Part shown: piece by piece, positions 56,801 through 64,000 of the stretch
Numbering within the stretch: position 1 is the stretch's first letter
Layout: every line of letters begins with the position of its first letter
NCBI GenBank assembly: GCA_000442125.1
Contig: KE546971.1
Location: 126,583 to 190,582 of the forward strand
Length of the DNA: 64,000 nucleotides
Origin: Opeltia flavorubescens
Lineage: Eukaryota > Ascomycota > Lecanoromycetes > Teloschistales > Teloschistaceae
Direction: 5' to 3'
The notes under the pieces: generated by a model
The model's database searches: none
Seen by the model: only the letters and a program-made list of their open reading frames with translations
Told to the model about the DNA's origin: nothing
Position numbers and translations under genes: made by a program

Positions 56801-57935
56801 TAGGGGCCTCTAACATAATATCGAGACTACTCGCGTAGTGTGTAGGCTTGCCAATATCAGTCTCCCATGGCCGTGATCCTTGCTCGCTTGGAATCAGGAG
56901 ATCCGAGACCCAAAAGCCTACCAAGCCTGCTTTCGGCGACGAACCCCTGCCAACAGCACCCTCATCTCTGATCTCACCGCCTGAACCAGTAGCAGCCCCT
57001 GGCAATGGTGAAATGGCGGTCGGATGGTTATGTGTCTCGACCTTGATCAATGGTTGGACTACCTCTTTCGTGAACTTCCAGGCTCCTGTTGAGTAATCCG
57101 GTGCCCAGAAGATTCCTGTTTCTCCAGCGAGTACCGCAGCATTGTCACTATAGGCTGAGATCGTGAAGTCCGGGGTTTGACTATGAGTATTCTTAATCAT
57201 GCTGAATAGGCTCTTCCCCATAGATTCGCCGTCTATGGTCCAAGACGCGTTGAAAACATGATGTCGGCAATGTTCCGAGTTCACCTGAGCCCACATGAAA
57301 AGCTCGACATCGTTGGGAGGACGGCCTAGGTTTTTGTATTCAGCAACCAGGTATTCCATGTTCGTCTGATCAAGGCCAAGCCCCATTTGCGCGTTGTAGG
57401 TTTGAAGGGCAGCGAGCGGATTTTGTTGATCTGCGAAGATATCGACAACCTCAAGTGATTTTCGAGGCCCTTCTTCAAACATCCTCTCTAATTTTGGCGC
57501 CGTAAGGCTGATGTTTTCTGTCATTCGATCATAGATTGCGTCACGGAATAATAAATCTTGATCTCCACCGTGGGATCCTTCCAATTGAACGACAATGGAT
57601 CGGCCTCTTTCGATGCGGTGGACTTGACCCTTGAAGCCGCATACATGGGCAATGCTGGTAGCCTGGGAGCTCCATGGCGAGATATTGCGTGGTGTGATGT
57701 ACAACTCGAGACAGGTGTGGCCTTGGTTTGTGAGAGATGGGTCCGGCTGATCAATAGTCTGTAGCAACTGTTTGACCTTCTCAATAGCCCCTTCGGACGA
57801 AGAATGAATGTAATAAAGCCAATGTCCACTGATAATGCTGACTTTGGTATGGCTTTTTTGATTGACGCGACTCAGGAGCTTTTGCTGTTCAGAAGCTGTA
57901 TAACAAGATTCACCAGCTAGAATTGCGTATGACAT
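53871..57935 (-). CDS. ADE6: phosphoribosylformylglycinamidine synthase (FGAM synthase, purine synthesis)
   Basis: Single exon of 1354 residues, the expected length for the large eukaryotic enzyme. It converts FGAR plus glutamine and ATP to FGAM, the fourth step of purine synthesis, in the cytosol. The order is an N-terminal PurS-like domain, a linker, two tandem AIRS-type ATP domains and a glutaminase. Seen: VNSEHCRHHVFNA, TGIFWAPDY, VETHNHPTAISPLPGAATGSGG, EIRDEGAVGRGSSPKAG, GGPAMLIGLGGGA and VGAGGLSNALPELV. The class-I glutaminase has its nucleophile in GVCNGCQML (Cys near residue 1188) and the His/Glu pair in MPHPERT (near 1315 and 1317). No intron or damage is seen. It starts about 515 bp from the divergent RTC5 gene. 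Confidence 0.97.
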   Translation of the reverse strand: MSYAILAGESCYTASEQQKLLSRVNQKSHTKVSIISGHWLYYIHSSSEGAIEKVKQLLQTIDQPDPSLTNQGHTCLELYITPRNISPWSSQATSIAHVCGFKGQVHRIERGRSIVVQLEGSHGGDQDLLFRDAIYDRMTENISLTAPKLERMFEEGPRKSLEVVDIFADQQNPLAALQTYNAQMGLGLDQTNMEYLVAEYKNLGRPPNDVELFMWAQVNSEHCRHHVFNASWTIDGESMGKSLFSMIKNTHSQTPDFTISAYSDNAAVLAGETGIFWAPDYSTGAWKFTKEVVQPLIKVETHNHPTAISPLPGAATGSGGEIRDEGAVGRGSSPKAGLVGFWVSDLLIPSEQGSRPWETDIGKPTHYASSLDIMLEAPIGSARFNNEFGRPALTGVFRTLLTNTGSSGQEPEWRGYHKPIMIAGGIGSVRPQHALKDPNKVLDGAHVIVLGGPAMLIGLGGGASSSNAGSEATAELDFDSVQRGNPEMERRAQMVINSCVALGEESPIAFIHDVGAGGLSNALPELVKDAGFGGTFELRKVESADNSMSPLEIWCNEAQERYVLLVNDGAVGRFTNICRRERCGFSDVGTVLRKGRDGSARLVLTDREPTIETPIPPIDLPMNVLFPPGRTIERSVARIEKNLRAFDAMSSLDTMFEVSDLGELINQATRLVFSLPSVGSKMFLITIGDRSVGGLTVQDQLVGPWQTPVADAAVTLTSFSHDQKSRGGEAMAMGEKPTLALISAASSARMAVVESLMNLSAADIKSKGDLKRVKLSANWMAAVNHPGEGAELYDAVQAIGIELCPELDLAIPVGKDSTSMKASWKDNGTGEQKSVTAPLSVVISAFSLVDDVRRTWTPQLRRIEDVGDTVLLYVNLAQGHQAMGGSALAQCLSQIGNEAPDVRDVQVIKDFIEAVGKLHQENIVLAYHDISDGGLLTAVAEMMFAGRCGADISLDGIAQSKSSIMESLFHEELGAIFQVRKGNELEFNKCFATCGPPRGLIKTIGYVQPTSKQSLTIRYQDTPLLELDRGEMQQWWSSTSVEMQKLRDNPACAESEFSALLDSKDPGISYKLSFNPAEIGLPTMTSLKGLVNRPRVAILREQGVNGHTEMAFAFRAAGFDAIDVHMTDILDGFSLERFRGLALCGGFSYGDVLGAGLGWAKSILMHEGARNTFREFFNRPDTFTLGVCNGCQMLTRISELIPGAEHWPTFVENESQQFEARYSMVKVQKEQDSGVFFTGMEHSELPIVVSHGEGRAQFSSPSNLQALNGDGMVPLRYIDNYGDVTEKYPANPNGSPQGVAGVRSRDGRVLALMPHPERTIMADVGSWVPGERLERWGPYGPWFRIFLNARRWVG

Positions 57936-58449
57936 GCTGATAGACCTGACATGAAATGAAAATTGGTATATCAGAGAAGAAAGAGAAACGCTAGAAGAAT
58001 ATTTTAATCAAAATATCCAAATGCTGCGGTCTTGTTTTGATCCAATGGACTTGGAAAGAAATCATCTTTTTGGAGATAGGATTGTATCAAATAAATTTGC
58101 TGTATCTACATCCGCAAAAGAAAGTCTATTTCGAGATAAAAGGTATAAGCTTATTTTCTTCTTCAGCAATAGCACTTGAATTCCAGCTCAGAATACAATC
58201 GGATGCTGGGCTGTGAAGTTGAATATTATGTGTCTCAAAATGACTCTTGCAATTGAGCATCCAATGCTAATCGCTAAGACCAAACATTAATTTTGGTGCG
58301 TTCCCGGGTGCCAAGAGATCTACGTGATCGGCGGCAAGGATTTATGTCCCCGGCTTCTTGCCGAGAATGCTGTGGGCTGTTGAGTATGCTCTGTAGGTAC
58401 CAATACACAACGATCCGGTGCCCGATGCTGTAGCCCAGTCCCCTTAATC
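57936..58449. promoter_or_regulatory. shared divergent upstream region (FGAM synthase / RTC5)
   Basis: About 514 bp between the two start codons. An AT-rich half lies next to FGAM synthase, and a more GC-balanced half next to RTC5. No specific site was recognised. Confidence 0.4.
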
Positions 58450-60404
58450 ATGGGTCAAGGACATTCAGATGAGCATGTAGCCCGCAATGTATCAACAGGT
58501 CCGCACCTCCATGGCCTACGATCCGTTGCCGGAGCTCACCCCTAGCAGAACAACTAAGCCACGAGCTCGCCCTTCGCTTTGCAAAGAAGTGCTTCACCCC
58601 TTTGGAGATCACTCATTTCAAAGATGTCTTCCGCTCTCTGGCAGATGAACAAGATGGCATTCAGTATTGGAAGGAGGAAACACTGTGCCGGTTTCTGGTC
58701 ATTCCGGACGCCCTTGGCCCTGGTCCCTTGATATATCAGATGGCCACATACCTGGGAGCTTTCCCGTTCCCGAGTCTTGCCCCAAGTATCTTGACAATTG
58801 AAGCCATGCTCAAGGTTGTCGTCGTCATGACTGAGAGATATCGCACTGTCTTGAAAAGAGGAGGAGCAGACCGGAATAAGCTTTTGTTCAGGAGTTTGGC
58901 TGTCTTTGACAGAAGAATGAGTTCTGTGTATGAAAAACCATCACAGGACTTGCTTGATTCCGTCCGCGATCAGCAATCGGAGAAGGTAGACACCAGTGAC
59001 GCCATACTCGAGGAAGCCAGAAGCCAGGCCGCTGGAGAAGAACCACATTCGGCGCGCGGCTTTGCCGTCGACAGGCCAGCCAATGATGCAGACGAAGATG
59101 AGGATGATGATGAGTTGGCACTGGCAGCATTGGAGTCGCTGGACGCTATCGAGGTCTTCAAGGATGACCAAAGAGCTGATACTAAAATCCATCACGCCCA
59201 AATACCAGTCGATAACTTCCGTCGTTTACTCATGCTATTGCTTGTCATTGCACCTCTCGAAGCTCAAGAAAGCCTGTCAAGACACGCCGAAAGGCTCACA
59301 CCGCGCAGGATAGAGAGCCTCAAAGAGGTCGCAGACAGCATCCTGTGGTCCTTCACCCCAGAAGAGAATGCAGGTATTTTCTATCAAGCCTTCAACAAGA
59401 TCATTCCAGCCTCACTTCCACATATGTTTGATGGTCTAAATCCATTGTTTGAGCATTTCCTTTTCTCTAAAAACATAGATCTCTCTAAGCGAAAACGTTC
59501 CTCAACTTCCATTCCATTGACTTCTCCTGCTGTACCTCAAGTACCAGACACCCCCTTTGACCCGCTACTCCCTCGCGAGGGTGACATTCTTAACCTTGAA
59601 ATCCTTAGTCAACTGTCCTTTTTCATCAAAGGAAACAATCTATTCCGTCGCCTTAGGCCCCTCTACCTCGGCGCTGACGCTGGTTTCAGTCTTGGCTCGA
59701 TAGAGCAAAAGGTTTTCAACTGGCGTGCTCCAAGCATCTTGCTTGTCTCTGGAACTCGCCTTTCGTCCATGCCTACAGGGAGTAGGGAGCGTGCCTTTGC
59801 AGACAGTTTGCCTCCTAAGCGCTTCCCAGACGGAGCATCAGGCAATAACTCAAAAGCGAAAGTCATATTTGGCGCCTATATCGACGTGCCATGGAAACAC
59901 ACCTACAAGGAGGCCATTGGCAGCAGCGAAATGCTTCTGTTCCAGCTCAGCCCTGTCCACGAGGTCTTCCGGGCGAGTACCCTCAGCACGGACTACCTCA
60001 CCTTCACGAAAACCGGCATTGGTCTAGGATGTCCGCCTCCCAAAGCCAAAAATATATCCGGAATGTCGTCGCATACAGCTCTAGGCACAGTCTCTATGAT
60101 GCTCGACTCGTCACTAGAATTCGGAGTCTTCACCCATGACAACACAGGAGGCGGCTCTTTCCATCCCAGCCAAACAAGGACGAGTGATTGGCAGGACCGC
60201 TTTGAGATCGAGAGTCTTGAGATCTGGGGTTGCGGAGGGAACGAAGAGGCTGAGAGACAAAGAGCCGCTTGGGCTTTCGAGGAACGAGAAGCGGAAGCGA
60301 GGAAAAGTGTGAAGATGGGAAAGGACATCGAAGCGGACAGAGCGTTGCTGGAAATGGCAGGCTTGGTTGGGAATCACAACTCCAGCGGTGGGAGTATGGG
60401 ATGA
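58450..60404 (+). CDS. RTC5: RTC5, TLDc-domain protein
   Basis: Two exons, 58450..58498 and 58546..60404, give 635 residues. The short first exon MGQGHSDEHVARNVST plus one base is chosen over the 600-codon frame from 58602 because it restores the conserved lead-in AEQLSHELALRFAKKCFTPL before EITHFKDVFRSLAD. MGQG suggests N-myristoylation. Then an EF-hand-like/helical N-terminal half, an acidic insert (DEDEDDDE), and the TLDc domain with ILVSGTRLSS, KVIFGAYIDVPWKHTY, LLFQLSPVHEVF and the G-I-G-L-G-C turn. It ends LGTVSMMLDSSLEFGVF and FEIESLEIWGCGG. TLDc proteins bind V-ATPase; yeast RTC5 belongs to this set and promotes V-ATPase disassembly at the vacuole. The donor GTCCGC is weak. Confidence 0.9.
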
Positions 60405-60876
60405 TACTTAAGACTTGTATGATAGGGAAGCCTTATGATATGATATTCTACTATTGGATTATGGCAATATTGGTACATTGATCAACGGAGTCTGTACCAA
60501 ATATGCCTCTGTATGATTATTTATGTCCATAAGAAAAACTTTCAAGAGAATCATCTAAGAAGCACTATACCATCTCTCTGTATTCGAAAAGCCAAACCTT
60601 CAAGTATCTTTATGTACAATCAAAGATCATTATGACGAGGAAGTGCAACTACCTCGGAAAATCTCAGCCCTACGACAATTGAAGCTCCCCCAGAATTTCT
60701 TCGCAGCTTCATCTAAAGTCTCAATACAGCGCCAGCTATCACAGCCCGCTCCCTCCTATCCGCCTCTCACGCCCTCTCATGCACTTCGCTCGACCTAATC
60801 TACGCCTCACCCATCCGTAAAATTTCGCCGCTCCTTCCCTCCACCCAAATCTACCTCTCCACCCAGTCAAGCAGAA
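60405..60876. other. intergenic, no gene seen
   Basis: 3' flank of RTC5 and promoter of the bL36 gene; becomes pyrimidine-rich on the plus strand near the start codon. Confidence 0.5.
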
Positions 60877-61497
60877 ATGTCACTCCTCCATCCCACTCGC
60901 CTCCTCCGTCCAAACCTCCTCTTCTCCGGCATCCCTTCCCTCACCCTCACCCTCCCTCATTCTCTCAAAAACAACATCCGACAATCCCTCCTCAAAGCCC
61001 CCACCAAACCAACCACATCACCATCCTACAGAAGAACACTCTCTCAAATCTCATTCCTCGCTCCCCTCCGCACAGAGCCCTTTCATTCAAACATCACATG
61101 TGGATGGAGGCAAAATATCACAGGACATATGGGTGGAGTGAGGATAGAAGTAGGGGGACAAACAACCCAGATACGAGGCATGAAAGTCCGCAGCAGCGTC
61201 AAGAAATTATGTGATGGGTGTAAGGTACGTCTATCTATCTTCCCCTTCCCCTCACCATACTCCCCCTTCCTTTTCCGTTCCCTTCCCCTCCGACTCCCCT
61301 TCCCTCCTTCCTCTTCTCCCTTCCCTATTCTTCCTCTTTCCATCCCCTTATCAAAAGCCCCTCTCCCTTTCTCCCCAAACCCCCAAATTTCCAAAAAAAA
61401 ACCAGCACTAATACACCACCTCTAGTCCGTCCGCAGAAAAGGTTACGTCTACATAATCTGCACGAAAAACCAAAAACATAAGCAACGGCAGGGATGA
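60877..61497 (+). CDS. RTC6: mitochondrial ribosomal protein bL36m
   Basis: Two exons, 60877..61224 and 61426..61497, give 139 residues. The last 40 form the L36 zinc ribbon: GMKVRSSVKKLCDGCK, continuing SVRRKGYVYIICTKNQKHKQ, with the C-x2-C, then C-x4-H ligands. The first 100 are a long presequence-like extension rich in Leu, Pro, Ser and Arg with few acidic residues (MSLLHPTRLLRPNLLFSG). bL36m is one of the smallest proteins of the mitochondrial large subunit; yeast RTC6 is its counterpart. The intron between the Cys pair and SVRR is pyrimidine-rich and 201 nt long, with a GTACGT donor and CTCTAG acceptor. Its frame stays open, hence a naive gene model would end at 61425 and lose the zinc site. 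Confidence 0.9.
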
Positions 61498-62288
61498 ACT
61501 CTCACTTTCACTTACACCTCCACACCTTCCCACTTTACCCTATTCTACACTTCGTACCTCCACATTAAGAGAGCTATATGCGGAGAAAGATACATAGTGG
61601 ATAATCATGTCTCAAGCACGATACGGATTTTAGGGGAAGGAAAATCATTCACTTTTGGAGGGGGATGGGAGATGGCTACGAAGGGCTTCAGTTGTGGGAT
61701 ATCGGGGAACATGTGAAGGGGGACAGAGGAAGAAGGCCTTCTATCTACGCTATCCATGTCTTAAGCATAAAGATTTGTTGGTCGTGGGAATGAGGAATGG
61801 GAATGAAATCGAACAGGATTTCGAGTGCTGGACCTGGGCAAGCGATAGCAAAACATCCGGAACGGATACATCACGTCGTATCGATGTCCTGCAAAGTTTG
61901 GTGCTTTACATGACTATGGGACCTAACATATTACAAGCAATCTCACTCAATAAATGCTTCTCAAGATGGACACAGCTATTTGTCATACCTACAAACCATT
62001 TCAGTCTTGCAGCTACTTATTTGTACAGCAATTTTGATTTTTGTGAATGCCACCATACGCAGAATGGAATCGAGCACCCGAAAGAAGAAACAGCCAAAGG
62101 AGAGATCTGAGCACCAATCACTGAACAATCTTTTTGGCCGTGCTCTTGCCACCAATGCCATGTCGTATTACTTCCTCCTCCCACATAGGCACAATCTCAT
62201 CGCTAGATTCTTTCATGCATTTCCACCCAATAAGTGATAGTCGATGCAGAGGATCCGACTCGGGCGGTACGGGACTCTATTCCCTCAA
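61498..62288. other. intergenic, no gene seen
   Basis: 3' flanks of the convergent bL36m and opsin genes. A 151-codon plus frame here has no family signature. Confidence 0.5.
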
Positions 62289-63334
62289 TTACGCACCCTC
62301 CTCGTCATCACCGATACGGAGAGTGCCCTCCTTGCCAAGTCCGTTAGCCCAGAAGCCATCAATGGAAGCTGAGCTGGAGAAGTTGTCATGAGTGAAGAGA
62401 AGCCAGAAGCCGAAGACAGGCTTGGCAAGGATGTCAAGGACGGCGTAGGCAATGATCTCAGAGTCCACATTGATGTTGCGGGAGCCATCAGCAATACCCC
62501 AGATACTAGTTGCAATCAGCTTGTATATCAAGTGATGATGATGAACAGGGAGACTTACATTGGGTAGACAGTCCAGAGGATCAAAGTGAAACCACCAATA
62601 GCAGCAAAGAAGGTGGCAGTCTTGTTATCCTTCTGCTTGGCGGTTGCGCGACCGTTAAGAGCAACCTGATAGATGATGACCAAGTAGGCAAGGCAGGCCA
62701 TGGCATACCAACCCCATTTGGCAGACTCATCAACCTTGAAGGCAGCGAACAGACCAGTGAGGATCATGATGATGTCAGCAACGATGGCGACAAGAATGCT
62801 AGCACCGTTCAAGCCAGCCAAGAAGGCAAGGTCAAGAAGGAGGAGTGGGGTGGTGACGCTCCAGTCAACATAACGTGCCCAGTAAACCTCGCGGTAGACG
62901 GTGTCATAAGTATCTGGGAAGTGCTTCTGGGTGTGCTTGATCAAGATCTTGTTCTCTCCAATACCATCACCCACTGCCATGGCGTAGTAGGAGAGCGTAG
63001 CAAAGGTGGTGATGAATGCAGTCAAGATGTGGAACAAGCGTTTTTGCTGGAAGCTGTGAGCTTGAGTTTCAGAGTTAATGAACTATGACGACTTACAACT
63101 GGCACACGGAAGGCCATGATGTAGAAGGCAATAGACGAGAGCAGCATGACCACGAAAACCACCCTGTCAGTAATCAGCGGAATGTTAGATAATAGATCGA
63201 TCAAAGATAGCTCACCATAGTGTTCGATTGCCAGTTTCGGTGGCCACCTGGTAGATGGGGGTGTCGCCTGGAACGACGGTGGGCATGGGCAGAGTAGCCG
63301 AGTGCTTCTTGAGAGCTTCGACGGGATCAATCAT
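62289..63334 (-). CDS. microbial (type I) rhodopsin, proton-pump type
   Basis: Four exons, 63334..63216, 63163..63097, 63046..62559 and 62505..62289, give 296 residues with phases 2, 0 and 2. Seven hydrophobic helices, preceded by a hydrophilic N-terminus (MIDPVEALKKHSATLP). Helix C reads ARYVDWSVTTPLLLLDLAFL, with Arg120 and the proton acceptor Asp123 and donor Asp134 spaced 11 apart as Asp85 and Asp96 of bacteriorhodopsin. Helix G reads AYAVLDILAKPVFGFWLL with Asp249 and the retinal Schiff-base Lys253. All key pump residues are present, so it resembles the Leptosphaeria-type light-driven outward pump rather than the nonpumping Neurospora NOP-1 kind. Location is probably the plasma membrane. 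Regulation is not seen. Confidence 0.94.
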
Positions 63335-64000
63335 ATTGGCGATATGATAATGAGTTGATGATTAAATTGATAATTGAGTATCCTCTAGACGTTCAGAAGC
63401 TGATGTCGAGGAGGTATGATTGTGAAAGGTGGGAGGAGCAGAGAGCAACAAGAAGCATGAGAGGCAACAACAGAGGAGTAGCCGCTAGCGTTGCGCCAAG
63501 AATGTTTTTGAGCTTCTGATTGGGTGGATAAAGATTGCGGGGTCTGCAAGCTGTGGACTGAGGGTTCGAGCAGGTTTTGGGGTCGAGGCTTGTGCCGTCA
63601 ATTCGGTCATTCCTTCCCCACCTTCAAGCAGCATGACAAACTGTCTCCTTCCTGGCTAGTGGGGCATGTCTATTACGGGTGCAATAGACAGATTAGTACC
63701 TCGAAGCGCCATCGTAAAGATAAGAGCCAATGATTGACCAGTGCCATTGTTGTCCGCAGCAATTTTGACACCATATCAATACCGAAAAGCGAATGTCGTT
63801 GCATATAAAGCTTTGGCCGCCATGCAGGAGACGGACCTGACTACAAGCTGCAAGGACTAGGAAGCTCTCAAAGTATCTGGGGTACAAGAGAATACATCAT
63901 CAGATCGAGTAGCCTCCTCGATCTAGCCTGGTTCACTTGCCACTTCATCTAGAACAACCCGATACCAATCTTCGCGCTGCAATAATGGAATCGTCTGGCG
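63335..64000. other. upstream flank of the opsin gene, no gene seen
   Basis: Leader and promoter region of the opsin gene to the right edge. Short frames on both strands are unlike known proteins. Confidence 0.45.

Noticed and set aside
58450-61497. RTC5 and RTC6 as a functional pair
   Set aside because: The names come from the same yeast screen. One is a TLDc vacuole-linked protein, the other a mitochondrial ribosomal protein, so adjacency carries no functional argument.
61655-62110. 151-codon plus frame between bL36m and the opsin gene
   Set aside because: Unremarkable composition, no motif, and it lies in the shared 3' flank.

Overview
The window reads as the nuclear genome of a filamentous ascomycete (Pezizomycotina; Leotiomycetes is my guess). 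This rests on many short 41-147 nt GT-AG introns, a NACHT_N/NB-ARC/TPR protein, DUF6594 and fungal-rhodopsin-family membrane proteins, a pumping-type opsin, and a mariner-like copy whose only in-frame stops are TGG-to-TAG changes, as repeat-induced point mutation (RIP) produces. I built gene models by hand from frame, splice-site phase and family motifs. Almost all multi-exon models below sum to a whole number of codons, which is an internal check, but none has transcript support.

Left part (1-22.5 kb) is accessory and gene-poor. It holds the N-terminal part of a TPR-repeat protein running off the left edge, a DUF6594 membrane protein, a small unknown gene, a 1204-residue STAND/NLR-type protein, a PF20684-type seven-helix membrane protein, a dead mariner-like transposon, two tandem paralogous secreted eight-cysteine proteins, and a 59-residue membrane protein in three exons. 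The two secreted paralogs are the best candidate for something undescribed. Each is an internal duplication of a four-cysteine unit, and both units are split by a phase-1 intron at the same place. Gene B also has an open helical stretch just past its stop that could be an alternative last exon.

Middle part (22.5-30 kb) holds a MYND zinc-finger protein, and a coiled-coil protein transcribed divergently from an Hsp70-like ATPase with a long basic N-terminal extension.

Right part (31-64 kb) is mostly conserved housekeeping: pescadillo (NOP7), PIG-U/GAB1 (GPI transamidase), NatD (NAA40), a LYR protein, a secreted protein, an Mpv17/PMP22 protein, folylpolyglutamate synthase, SAM37/metaxin-like, an unknown conserved protein, a beta-propeller/coiled-coil protein, a small probable mitochondrial protein, FGAM synthase, RTC5 (TLDc), mitochondrial bL36 and a microbial rhodopsin. 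Genes here are closely packed, often convergent or divergent within about 100-300 bp, except for a gene-free stretch at 44.98-48.67 kb. Several encode mitochondrial proteins, but I see no operon-like logic among them. Single ambiguous bases (n) occur near 9251, 10004, 10047, 32707 and 35235.
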